From NCBI GenBank assembly GCA_020051095.1, contig JAGVJN010000049.1, positions 1 to 64,000 of the forward strand: 64,000 bases of DNA, read 5' to 3'. Position numbers and translations under genes: made by a program. Source of the DNA: Pseudomonadota bacterium (GTDB taxonomy: Bacteria; Pseudomonadota; Gammaproteobacteria; Legionellales; Legionellaceae). Within the stretch, counting starts at the first letter, position 1, and every line of letters starts with the position of its first letter. Shown here one piece after another: positions 35,259 to 45,200 of this stretch. The notes beneath the pieces were generated by a model. It worked only from the letters and a program-made list of their open reading frames with translations, searched no databases and had not been told where the DNA came from.

Positions 35259-36398
35259 ATGGCACAACAACAGCAAGCCCAAGGTGGCGGTGGTGGTGAT
35301 AACTCCATGGCACCAGTATGGATTACCATACTGCTATTTTTCACACTATATTTCATTTGGAAATTTGGCCACCCTTATATTGTTAGCTTTATTTTTTCTT
35401 TCAATGTCTTACAAGCTGAATTAGTTTCCTTAGTTTACGACCCAAATGTGCTGCGTGAGGAAATTATTTTCATGAAAACGACCGATCCCGCAACAGTCTC
35501 CTGGAAGGAATTTACTGAATATACGCGAGATGTTGGTATTTATATACGCTACCCCGTTTTACTTGTATTAATCGCTTTGGCAGCTGTTTTATATCGGTCC
35601 AATATTGTGTTGAAATTCCGTAAAATTCATAACATGAATACACTTCGTAGCCAAGAGCAACACAACTGGAGTGCTATCATGCCGGTGGTTAATGAAGATT
35701 TGGTGAGTGCCGATATTGCTGAAGGGCCTTGGGCAATGGCGTTAACCCCAATCGAATTTGCCAGAAAATATGACCTACTGCGCAAAGAAGACAAATTACA
35801 AGACAATCCATTACCCGGATTGGAAATGACGGCTGGTATCCGCAAGGGCGATGCAAAAAGGGTATTTACTTTACAAGTCGGCCCGTATTTTACAGGGTTT
35901 GATAGATTGCCAGGACATATCGTTGCTTTGGCTGCCGTGTTTATGGCACGGATTAATCGTGACAAAAAATCGGCGTCGATGATTTTATCAACCATTGATA
36001 AAACCTATGTGCAGGGTAAACCAGATTATTCCGTCGCAAAACCCATCCTCAGTAAATATGAAAAAACCGAGCTTGTGCAGGAAGTGTTAGCAAAGCACGC
36101 CTATGTATTATCCGCTATGGCCTCTTTGTTGGAAGCTGCGAGAGCGGATGGTGTTGTCCCTGTGTGTGAATTTTTATGGTTAAAAGTGGTGGATCGTCGA
36201 TTGTGGTATATGCTGAGCAGCGTCGGTCGGCAAACACCCTTTGTCGAGGTGGGCGGACCCTTTGCACATTGGAAAGCTGAAAAGGTATTAGGACGTCGTT
36301 CTTTAATGCCGATGGTTGATGAAGCAACGAAGGCCCTTGAAATGGCGGTGAAAGAAATTAAACTGCATCCTAAAGAGTTAAGTAAGCTGGAGCCCTAA
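35259..36398 (+). CDS. icmP: Dot/Icm coupling-complex protein IcmP (DotM)
   Basis: 379 residues, as in Legionella. It has two N-terminal membrane segments (~18-36 and ~88-108), then a cytosolic domain with GPYFTGFDRLPGHIVALAAVFMARINRD and LSSVGRQTPFVEVGGPFAHWKAE, both conserved in DotM. DotM is part of the type IV coupling complex and binds Glu-rich effector signals. Its TAA overlaps the icmO ATG by one base (TAATG). Confidence 0.96.
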   Translation: MAQQQQAQGGGGGDNSMAPVWITILLFFTLYFIWKFGHPYIVSFIFSFNVLQAELVSLVYDPNVLREEIIFMKTTDPATVSWKEFTEYTRDVGIYIRYPVLLVLIALAAVLYRSNIVLKFRKIHNMNTLRSQEQHNWSAIMPVVNEDLVSADIAEGPWAMALTPIEFARKYDLLRKEDKLQDNPLPGLEMTAGIRKGDAKRVFTLQVGPYFTGFDRLPGHIVALAAVFMARINRDKKSASMILSTIDKTYVQGKPDYSVAKPILSKYEKTELVQEVLAKHAYVLSAMASLLEAARADGVVPVCEFLWLKVVDRRLWYMLSSVGRQTPFVEVGGPFAHWKAEKVLGRRSLMPMVDEATKALEMAVKEIKLHPKELSKLEP

Positions 36399-38728
36399 TG
36401 AGAGGAATTGAGTCTAAAAGTGAAATTGATCCATCCTTATTGCTCAGGGATACTCGAACGATGTCTCAGCGGATTGCTGATTTCTTTGGTGATCCAACCA
36501 ATGTATCCATCATGCTGTTCACCTTGGCTGCAGTTGCGTATTACCTACCAGAAATTGCCAGCACCATACTTTTAGTAGGCATTGCTTGCTTTTTGTTTGC
36601 TTATACTCGCAAACAAACATTGCCTTTCAGATTACCAATGAGTGCCCATACCAAAGATTATAATGACTTAAAGCCAGGGATTAAAACGCCTAATGAATCA
36701 AGGGGAATTACCTTCTTTGGCAATGATCGAAAGACAAAAGAAGAATTGTGGTTCACAAACGACGATATGCGGACGCACGTTTTGATTTTTGGTTCAACAG
36801 GTTCTGGTAAAACGGAGGCCTTGGTTTCTATTGCATTTAATGCACTGACGCAAGCAAGTGGTTTTATCTATGTCGATGGTAAAGGGGATAACTCGCTATA
36901 TGCAAAAGTCTTCTCAATGGTTCGGAGTATGGGACGGGAAGATGATTTATTATTAATTAACTTCATGACAGGCGCTAGGGATATTGTGGGCCCTCAAGAG
37001 AAGCGATTATCCAATACGATGAATCCTTTTTGCCAAGGTTCTTCAAGTATGCTGACACAGCTGGTAGTGAGCTTGATGGGAAGCTCCGGTCAATCTTCCG
37101 ATGGGGATATGTGGAAAGGCCGTGCAATCAGCTTCGTTGAAGCCTTGATGAAATTATTGGTATATATGCGAGATTTGGGTGCACTTTTGCTTGATGCAAA
37201 TACAATACGTAATTATTTTAGTTTAGAACGGTTAGAAGCGATCGTCATTGATAAAGTATTTCCACGAGATGACCAAGAAAGCGTGAGTATGGAAAACGTC
37301 CCTTCTTTGGTGACAGACCCTTTGCGTAACTATGTATTTAACTTGCCAGGTTATAACAAAGAGAAAAAAGGGAAACAGGTTTCTCAAGTGCTTGAACAAC
37401 ATGGTTTTATTACCATGCAGTTGGTAAGGGTCTTCTCCTCATTGGCTGATACCTATGGCCATATTATCCGAACCAACTTGGCAGAAGTTGATTTCAAAGA
37501 TGTGGTTTTAAATCGCCGGATATTAGTGGTGTTGTTACCGGCGCTGGAAAAATCACCGGATGAATTGGCAAACTTAGGTAAAGTGATTGTATCTTCATTA
37601 AAAGCGATGATGGCTGCAGGCCTTGGTGAAGATGTTGAAGGGGATTACCGTGACGTTATTGAACGGAAACCAACCTCTGCCCTAACGCCATTTATGTGTA
37701 TTTTAGATGAGTATGGTTATTATTCAGTGCAAGGTTTTGCTGTGGTGCCAGCGCAAGCGCGTTCGCTTGGATTCTCTGCTATCTTTGCAGGGCAGGATTT
37801 ACCCGCATTCCAAAAATCATCGAAGGAAGAAGCTGCCTCAATCGGCGCTAACACTAACATCAAAATTTGTATGAAATTGGAAGATCCTGTCGAAACCTAT
37901 GACTTTTTCACCAAAACTGCTGGAGAGGCGTATGTAACGAAAGTAGACTCCTTCCAAACAAAGGAAACCAGCGTTTCAAACAGTTACTTAGACACTAAGA
38001 GCTCCTCCTTTGAGAAGCGTGCGCGTATTGATTTACTTGATCTCAAGGATCAATCTGAAGGTGAGGCTCATATATTTTTTAAATCAAAAATTGTCCGCGC
38101 TAGTATGTTTTTTGCTAATCCAAAGCCAGTTAAGAAGCTAAAACTTAATCAATTTCTCAAAGTTGAGTCACCACCGGATGAGTATATTTTCCGGTTGCAA
38201 AAGCAATTGCAAGGTTTCCAAGCAATATTGGATTCGGGTGATATTTCGATTCGTGATCAAGTTGAAAATGAGGAAATCAGTTTGATTACTCAAACACTTC
38301 ACGATGAAAAGGCAGAAGATAATATTGAAAGAGCAGTCAATGCCCTCATTGCTTATCATAATTTCAACGAACCAGAACCGGTCGAAGAGGTTGTTTCTGA
38401 AGTGGATGAAGGGTATATGACCTTGTTTACACCATTGCCTGACAATGATTTGTATACGCCATTATTGGTTGATAATCCAGACAGATTTAAGCTACCTATT
38501 TTGGATATCGGGTTAACTCGAGACACATTGTCCAAAGTGGAGGTCTGCTCTGGTTCCAAAGATAAATATGCAGGCACCGTGGCCAATGAAGTCATTAAAG
38601 ATTTGCAAGTGGCTACAACGTATCCTCCTGAAGTTCGAGACGACATTTCTGCCTCCGACGTGGCAGAGGTAGTGAAAGAACTGGTCGATGCTATCGTTAA
38701 TAAAAGGAAGGAAGTCAGGACAGAATAG
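36398..38728 (+). CDS. icmO: Dot/Icm coupling ATPase IcmO (DotL)
   Basis: 776 residues. After two N-terminal membrane segments (~36-70) comes a VirD4/FtsK-like ATPase domain with Walker A GSTGSGKT (132-139), FIYVDGKGD and the Walker B-like CILDEYGYYS. The tail after ~residue 590 is acidic and probably carries the IcmS/W binding region as in Legionella. DotL selects substrates and feeds them to the channel. The start overlaps icmP by one base, implying coupled translation and matched stoichiometry. Confidence 0.96.
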   Translation: MRGIESKSEIDPSLLLRDTRTMSQRIADFFGDPTNVSIMLFTLAAVAYYLPEIASTILLVGIACFLFAYTRKQTLPFRLPMSAHTKDYNDLKPGIKTPNESRGITFFGNDRKTKEELWFTNDDMRTHVLIFGSTGSGKTEALVSIAFNALTQASGFIYVDGKGDNSLYAKVFSMVRSMGREDDLLLINFMTGARDIVGPQEKRLSNTMNPFCQGSSSMLTQLVVSLMGSSGQSSDGDMWKGRAISFVEALMKLLVYMRDLGALLLDANTIRNYFSLERLEAIVIDKVFPRDDQESVSMENVPSLVTDPLRNYVFNLPGYNKEKKGKQVSQVLEQHGFITMQLVRVFSSLADTYGHIIRTNLAEVDFKDVVLNRRILVVLLPALEKSPDELANLGKVIVSSLKAMMAAGLGEDVEGDYRDVIERKPTSALTPFMCILDEYGYYSVQGFAVVPAQARSLGFSAIFAGQDLPAFQKSSKEEAASIGANTNIKICMKLEDPVETYDFFTKTAGEAYVTKVDSFQTKETSVSNSYLDTKSSSFEKRARIDLLDLKDQSEGEAHIFFKSKIVRASMFFANPKPVKKLKLNQFLKVESPPDEYIFRLQKQLQGFQAILDSGDISIRDQVENEEISLITQTLHDEKAEDNIERAVNALIAYHNFNEPEPVEEVVSEVDEGYMTLFTPLPDNDLYTPLLVDNPDRFKLPILDIGLTRDTLSKVEVCSGSKDKYAGTVANEVIKDLQVATTYPPEVRDDISASDVAEVVKELVDAIVNKRKEVRTE

Positions 38729-38909
38729 CGTTTAACTTTCTTGGAGGTACGGCTTTATTTTTCATGGTTAAAAACAAGAATTATGGCCAATATATTGATC
38801 ACTTAGTTATTTTTTCGATTCCTTTACAAACAAATTTTTTTCAATGCTTGTAACTTTTCTATGAGTATGCTTTCATAAATACTTATTAAACTCATCTAGT
38901 TAGGTTTGT

Positions 38910-39467
38910 ATGGCAAAATGCTGGCAAGGGTTATGCCACTTAACCATAGTGGTTGTATGCATTAGTTTAGTTGCTTGTGCGTCACGACAACCAACGCGTA
39001 ATCCATTAGGTAATGATTTGCCTAAGAAAGTCTATGGGGCCTCTGATAGAAAAATAATTGACTTACAGAGGGCTTTAAATAAGCGTGGAATCAAGGTTAT
39101 CTCCATTGGGCAAAATTACTTAGTCAGTATCCCAAGTGCCTATTTATTTGCGGATCAATCGCCGCGTATTAGATGGGGTTCATATGCCGTTCTAAATGAT
39201 GTGGTCGATTATTTAAAGCAATTTCGTAAGGTGAGTGTTTATGTTGATGCATACACAAGTCCCTATCTGACAGCAGAACGTGAAAAGGCACTAACGCTAG
39301 CTAGGGCCACGAAGGTAGGAAATTATTTGCGCGACCAAGGGATTGATAGTCGTTTTGTATTTACCCAGGGGCATGGGAGCGACAAGCCGATCCGACGGTC
39401 TAAAAATGGGGGAGATGGCTCCTTAAATTCTCGTATAGAAATTACTTTCCGACGAGAAGTCGCATAA
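38910..39467 (+). CDS. icmN: Dot/Icm lipoprotein IcmN (DotK)
   Basis: 185 residues with a lipoprotein signal ending LVAC (Cys23). The C-terminal ~110 residues form an OmpA-like peptidoglycan-binding domain (VYVDAYTSPYLTAEREKALTLARATKVGNYL, QGHGSDKPI, NSRIEITF). DotK is an outer-membrane-associated part of the core complex. A 181-bp gap after icmO suggests a separate promoter; AT-rich stretches are present but no clear consensus. Confidence 0.92.
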   Translation: MAKCWQGLCHLTIVVVCISLVACASRQPTRNPLGNDLPKKVYGASDRKIIDLQRALNKRGIKVISIGQNYLVSIPSAYLFADQSPRIRWGSYAVLNDVVDYLKQFRKVSVYVDAYTSPYLTAEREKALTLARATKVGNYLRDQGIDSRFVFTQGHGSDKPIRRSKNGGDGSLNSRIEITFRREVA

Positions 39468-39479
39468 GGTGAAGATGTA

Positions 39480-39764
39480 ATGAGCAAAGAAGCTTGGTAT
39501 AGGAAATTAGAATCGATTCAGTTCTATATTGTTACGTTTCGACGTTTAAGTGGCTTTCTGTTGGTTTCTTTTATTGTTAATGTAATATTCGGTGTTTTGA
39601 TTTATTTTAAATATTTTCATCAAGGCGATCATGTTTATTATGCTACGAATGGGATTGTCTCACCGGAGAAACTGACACCGAGAGATGAACCTAATTTTTC
39701 ATCCGAAGCGTTACTTGCAACGCCTAAAACGGTCCAAGAAGCAAGTAAGCCCATACCAGATTAA
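39480..39764 (+). CDS. icmM: Dot/Icm protein IcmM (DotJ)
   Basis: 94 residues with one membrane segment (~24-45) and a short periplasmic tail. HVYYATNGIVSPEKLTPRDEPN resembles the segment that follows the membrane anchor in IcmL, as expected since DotJ and DotI are related and form one inner-membrane ring. It starts 13 bases after icmN. Some Coxiella-type loci lack this gene. Confidence 0.9.
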   Translation: MSKEAWYRKLESIQFYIVTFRRLSGFLLVSFIVNVIFGVLIYFKYFHQGDHVYYATNGIVSPEKLTPRDEPNFSSEALLATPKTVQEASKPIPD

Positions 39765-39775
39765 ATGAGGCACTC

Positions 39776-40426
39776 ATGACAGAAGATGCATTAATAGCAG
39801 TATCCCTACGCAATGACTTTTATCGTGACAGTCAAAGAAAAATCATGATTGCTGCGATACTGTCGCTTTTATTGAATTTTATCATTGGATCCTTGTTAAT
39901 CTATATATATACGCATCCTCCCGCTCCCCGATATTTCGCGACAAGCATCAATGGACGCATCACCCCATTATACCCGTTAAGCGAACCGAACCAATCAGAC
40001 GCAGCCGTTCTTCAATGGGCGAATGAGGCAGCTATCGCATCCTATACTTACAACTTTGTCAATTATCGGGAAGAACTGCAAGCGGCTTCTGGGTTTTTCA
40101 CACCAACCGGCTGGCGCCAATTTCTCTTGGCGTTACAGGGGTCTGGTAATCTACAAGCTGTTAAGGAAAATAAATTTGTGGTTTCTGCTGTTGCAACGAG
40201 GGCGCCTTCCATAACCCAAAAAGGCTTAGTAAATGGTGTGTATTCGTGGCGAGTGCAAATGCCGGTTTCAGTGACTTATCAAAGCTCAGAAAATTATACA
40301 ACTCAAAATGTGATGATTTTAATGCTAATTACCCGAGTTTCGACATTAAACGCCCCCCGGGGTATTGGCATTTCCCAATTTGTCGTGTCTCCAATTACGG
40401 GGAATAATGACCAGGATCAAAATTAA
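39776..40426 (+). CDS. icmL: Dot/Icm protein IcmL (DotI), first copy
   Basis: 216 residues with an N-terminal membrane segment (~22-45) and a periplasmic VirB8-like domain. YFATSINGRITPLYPLSEPNQSDAAVLQWANEAAIASYTYNFVNY is the diagnostic DotI block. DotI forms the inner-membrane platform with DotJ. AATGAGG lies shortly upstream. A second, related copy follows 160 bases later. Confidence 0.95.
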   Translation: MTEDALIAVSLRNDFYRDSQRKIMIAAILSLLLNFIIGSLLIYIYTHPPAPRYFATSINGRITPLYPLSEPNQSDAAVLQWANEAAIASYTYNFVNYREELQAASGFFTPTGWRQFLLALQGSGNLQAVKENKFVVSAVATRAPSITQKGLVNGVYSWRVQMPVSVTYQSSENYTTQNVMILMLITRVSTLNAPRGIGISQFVVSPITGNNDQDQN

Positions 40427-40585
40427 TCTTATTGTGTAAATATTGAAATGTAGTTGAATTTTGATAATAGGATTGGTTGTGTAATGAGAGGATTTATGTC
40501 AATTTATTATAGGATTGGGTGAAGGGACCTTAGTTGTTAAACGATGTGGGGTGGTAGGTAAACGATCTTAATATGAGTGGAAATA

Positions 40586-41227
40586 ATGGCTGAAAGTACA
40601 ATATCGACAGATTCGTTTAAGCGTTCTTTTCATAAAGGCCTACAACACTCATTTTTGATTAAGTTAGTCATTTTATCGGCCGCATTAAATTTTATTTTTA
40701 TAATGGTTCTCACATATAAGGTCATCTACCCATTGGAGCCAAAATATTACGGGACAATCACCGAAGGGCGAACTTTCCCATTAATCGCTTTGACAGAACC
40801 GAATCAATCTGACGGGGCGGTTACTGAGTGGGCAAACCAGGCTGCTATTTCAGCATTTACCCTGGATTTTGTGAATTATCCTCAACAATTGGAACAAGCA
40901 TCGCAGTATTTTACCAAAGAAGGTTGGGAGCAATTTTTGGAATCATTACAACAAGGTAATAACATCGAACAGATTAGGCAAAAACGCTTAACAGTGACAG
41001 CTGTCGCCCAAAATACGCCGGTCATTTTACAAAAAGGGGTGTTAAATGGTCGATATTCTTGGCGAATCCAATTGCCAATATTAATTACTTACCAAAGTTC
41101 AAGTAGTATTCAACAGCAAACTAGTATTATAACCATGCTAGTGATTCGTATATCCACACTCGAATCTTACCGCGGCATTGGGATTTCTCAGTTCATTGTT
41201 GGATCACCAACCGGAGGTATTGGTTAA
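40586..41227 (+). CDS. icmL: Dot/Icm protein IcmL (DotI), second copy
   Basis: The ATG at 40586 gives 213 residues; an in-frame GTG nine bases earlier is less likely. It shares the DotI core with the first copy (YYGTITEGRTFPLIALTEPNQSDGAVTEWANQAAISAFTLDFVNY) and the same membrane anchor, but differs at roughly half of positions by eye. This divergence points to an old duplication. Its TAA overlaps the icmK ATG by one base. Which copy is orthologous to single-copy Legionella icmL is not clear. Confidence 0.93.
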   Translation: MAESTISTDSFKRSFHKGLQHSFLIKLVILSAALNFIFIMVLTYKVIYPLEPKYYGTITEGRTFPLIALTEPNQSDGAVTEWANQAAISAFTLDFVNYPQQLEQASQYFTKEGWEQFLESLQQGNNIEQIRQKRLTVTAVAQNTPVILQKGVLNGRYSWRIQLPILITYQSSSSIQQQTSIITMLVIRISTLESYRGIGISQFIVGSPTGGIG

Positions 41228-42291
41228 TGAGGATGATTAAAACTAAGCAGTCATGCCGCCTTTTTGCTATGATTAGCATCCTAGCTTTGGCTTTCCCTGT
41301 TTGTGCTCAAAATAATAATGATTCAACGCAAGCGCTCCAGCAACTGAGGTTATTGCAACAACGATTATCCAAAGGGAATGATGCACCAACAGGAGGGGAG
41401 ACAGATCGCAGTACAGAAGCATCCAAAGACAGTGGCCCTGCGGCAACAACAACTTCTTCAGCGCCCAACACACAACCGACTTCTAGTTCACCGGTGATCG
41501 AAACAAAATCCCAACAGGCGATAATTGATGAAAAAGCATTTGAAGATTTGCAAAGAGACATGTTTCCACTTAACTCAGCACAAATTCATCAGCTTAAGAA
41601 AAAATATGAACAAAAGGAGTTTGCAACGGCGGCCAGTGCTGGAACACCCCCTAAGCCTGTAGCAACATCCCTGTTCGTTAATTTGTCTCCTGGCTCAACC
41701 CCACCAGCAATTCGGCTTTCGCAAGGATTTGTCTCCTCCTTGGTTTTTCTCGATTCCTCAGGCGCGCCTTGGCCAATTAGTGCCTATGATTTAGGGGATC
41801 CTAATTCGTTTAATATTCAGTGGGATAAAAAGGGCAACACCCTTATGATTCAAGCTTTAAAGCTCTATAACTATGGCAACCTAGCTGTGCGCCTAAAAGG
41901 CTTAAATACGCCAGTCATGCTGACATTAGTTCCTGGTCAAAAAGAAGTTGATTATCGCATTGATTTGCGAGTGCAAGGTTATGGACCGAATGCAACAGAT
42001 TTACCGATTGGCGATGGTTTGCCACCGCATGCGAATGATCTATTACTGCATGTGCTCGATGGCGTACCGCCCCCTGGTAGTCAACGTTTAGTCGTCAGTG
42101 GTGGGGATGCTAGAGCTTGGTTGTATAAGAATAAAATGTATGTCCGAACCAACTTAACTGTTTTATCACCAGGTTGGTTAGCCAGCATGACCAGTGCTGA
42201 TGGGACCCACGCTTATGAAATGCAAAAATCTCCCATTTTGTTGGTTTCATGGCATGGTAAAGTGATGCACTTAAAAATTGAAGGGTTATAA
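41227..42291 (+). CDS. icmK: Dot/Icm outer-membrane core protein IcmK (DotH)
   Basis: 354 residues with a signal peptide (cleavage probably after VCA near residue 27). A low-complexity Gln/Thr/Ser stretch (~30-100) precedes the conserved DotH domain: FVNLSPGSTPPAIRLSQGFVSSLVFLDSSGAPWPI and LPPHANDLLLHVLDGVPPPGS, then RAWLYKNKMYVRTNLTVLSPGW. DotH forms the outer-membrane ring with DotC, DotD and the DotG C-terminus. The start overlaps the second icmL; a second ATG two codons later is possible. Confidence 0.95.
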   Translation: MRMIKTKQSCRLFAMISILALAFPVCAQNNNDSTQALQQLRLLQQRLSKGNDAPTGGETDRSTEASKDSGPAATTTSSAPNTQPTSSSPVIETKSQQAIIDEKAFEDLQRDMFPLNSAQIHQLKKKYEQKEFATAASAGTPPKPVATSLFVNLSPGSTPPAIRLSQGFVSSLVFLDSSGAPWPISAYDLGDPNSFNIQWDKKGNTLMIQALKLYNYGNLAVRLKGLNTPVMLTLVPGQKEVDYRIDLRVQGYGPNATDLPIGDGLPPHANDLLLHVLDGVPPPGSQRLVVSGGDARAWLYKNKMYVRTNLTVLSPGWLASMTSADGTHAYEMQKSPILLVSWHGKVMHLKIEGL

Positions 42292-42294
42292 CAA

Positions 42295-45200
42295 ATGGCA
42301 ACAAGAAAAGACAACCTGAAAGCATTATTTACAAATACCCGAACTCGCTTAATCCTTCTATTCACCGGGGCATTGCTGATTATTGGTGTGATCATTGGGG
42401 TTAGCAAATTATTATCAACCCCTTCTGCAGAAAAACAAGCAACCGCAGATGTCAGCCTTGTGCCAAATATACAGTCCATTCCAGGACAACTTAATCCAAC
42501 ACCTGAATATGCTAAACTACAAGAGATTCAGAACATTAGTCAGGCTCAACAAGCTGAGAAGCAAGGTACGAGTGCCATACCCACCATTATTCGATTACAA
42601 AAATTGGGTGAAGGGGGAACAGGGTTACAAAATGTTTCTCAAGGTATAGGATTTCAGGCCCTCGCTCGCGAAAGTCAGTTAGGCCCCCAACAAAGCCTCT
42701 GGTTGCAGGAATTAAAACAAGCCAATTGTAGCAAATCTTCCGTTGCCAAGGTTACCAGTGAAGGGGCTGGGTTGGACGATTTACGTAAAGGCTGCAGTTG
42801 TGTGCAGTTGAAGGAAAATGGCTATCAATTATCTGACCTGGATCAAATATGTTCGTGTAAGGATTTACGGGCTGCAGGATTCAACGCAAGACAATTAAAA
42901 GATCAGGGATACACGGCGGGTCGTTTAAAACGTTGTGGTTTTGATGCATGCGAGTTGAGAAATGCAGGATTTACCGCGCAACAATTAAAAGACGGTGGGT
43001 TTACGGATGGAGAGCTCCGTGGTGCGGGGTACTCACCTGAGGAAATACGTCGCGCAAGCGGTATCCCAGATGGTATTACGGCAGATGATATTCGTAGAGC
43101 AGGGTGCTCCCCAGATGCCCTTCGTAAATTACGAGAAGCGGGAGTGACTGCCGCAGCAATTGTCCGCATTAGTGGTTGCACAGCAGCACAATTAAAAGCG
43201 GCAGGTTATACTGCCCAAGACCTTAAAAATGCAGGGTTCACTGCCGCGCAACTAAAAAATGCAGGATTCACACCCGATGAGCTCAGAAAAGCTGGCTATA
43301 CTGCCAGGGATCTGCTCGATGCGGGATTTACGCCGAAGCAGCTGGCTGATGCTGGGTATACACCGGCACAAATCCAAGCAGCAGAATCAGAATTGCCCCT
43401 GGGTATTACACCTGAGATGATTAAAAATGCGGGATGTAGTAAGACTGCTTTAGAACAAGAGCGTTTAGCTGGTGTCAGTGCTAAGCTTATCCGCGAATAT
43501 GCGGGTTGCAGTGCTAAAGCACTTAAAGCGGCTGGATTCACCGATGCTGATTTAGCTAATGCCGGTTTTACACCCGCGCAAATTAAAGATGCGACCCCCG
43601 TCACTGATGCGCAGATTAAAGCGGCGGGTTGTGATCCTAAAAAATTGCATCAGCTATTAGAAGAAGGCGTCTCTGCAAAACGTATTAGAGAGCTAAACGG
43701 TTGTACAGCAGAACAACTAAAAGAAGCTGGCTATGGTCCCGCAGCACTCGAAGCAGCGGGGTTCACGCCCCAACAATTGCTAGATGCTGGGTTTACACCA
43801 GCACAGTTGAGAGCGGCAGGTATCAATCCTATCAGTGCATTGGCTAAAGGTAGAGTTTCTGATTGCAGTGTTGCCTCATTAAAGGCTGCTAGAGAAGCTG
43901 GAGTTACTGCAGCTGAGATAAAGCGAACCCTGGGGTGTTCGGCAAAAGCAATGAAGGAAGCAGGCTATACGGCTAAGGAATTACGAGATGCCGGTTATAC
44001 CGCAGCTCAATTAAAGGCGGCAGGTTTTACGGCCAAACAACTAAAAGACGCTGGATTTACTGCGAAGCAGCTCAAAGATGCTGGTTTCACGGCAGCGCAG
44101 CTTAAGGACGCTGGGTTTACTGCGAAACAATTGAAGGATGCTGGATTTAGCGCACAGCAGCTGAAGGATGCTGGTTTCACGGCAGCGCAGCTTAAGGACG
44201 CTGGGTTTACTGCCAAACAGCTGAAGGATGCTGGATTTACCGCTAAACAACTCAAAGATGCTGGTTTCACGGCAGCGCAGCTTAAGGACGCTGGGTTTTC
44301 AGCAAAGCAGTTGAAAGATGCTGGATTTTCTGCAAAACAATTAAAGGATGCAGGATTTTCTGCAAAAGAATTAAAAGACGCAGGGTTTACTAACCAGCAG
44401 CTTGAGAATGCTGGTTTTTCACCGGCGGATATCGGCGTCGCCTTGCCGCCTGGCCAGGCAGGGGATACGTTGCAAGATTCTGAACTGCCAGGAGTTGCAA
44501 CTGGCTCAAGAGCCCAACAAAGAGCTGATCGTTCCTCACAACAATTGCAACAATTGTTAAAGCAACAACAAAAGCAGTTTGATCAACAGCAATTTCAACA
44601 ACGGATCGATCAACGAAAAGTACAGATGCAAAGTGAAGCAAGTGACAGTTTGAACAAGTGGAAACAAGTTGCAACACAAGCCTATATCGCTGGGGATCAA
44701 GATAAAAATGACAAAGATTCAGGGGTTGGTCAATCACTTGGGAAAAACACCCAAGGGAAAAATTCAGGGCAAGATAGTTCGGAAAATAGCCCCTATCCAT
44801 CGGTTAAAACAGGTGAAATTATGTTTGCAGTGATTGATACCTCAGTGAATTCCGATGAGCCTGGGCCAATTCTTGCTACGCTTGTATCGGGTCCTTTCAA
44901 GGGGTCAAAACTTATTGGAAGTTTCACCACCAATCAAAACTCTGGAAAAATGACGATTCAGTTCCAAACAATCTCGATACCAGGTGATAAAAAGACGCAA
45001 AGTATCTCCGCTTATGCGATCGATCCGAATACAGCACGAACCGCTCTCTCGAGTCGAACGGATAATCATTATCTATATCGCTATGGTTCGTTGTTTGCGT
45101 CCACCTTCTTAGAGGGGTTTGGTAATGCCTTCCAGTCGGCGGATACCACAGTAACGATTGGTGGTACTGGCGGGGGAGATAATATCACTGTACAAAATGG

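Noticed and set aside
44007..44270. Open frame antisense to the icmE repeats
   Set aside because: It is a by-product of the repetitive coding strand with the same periodicity and has no ribosome-binding site.
42790..44430. CRISPR-like regular repeats
   Set aside because: The 30-base periodicity is in-frame coding sequence for DotG decapeptides with no unique spacers.
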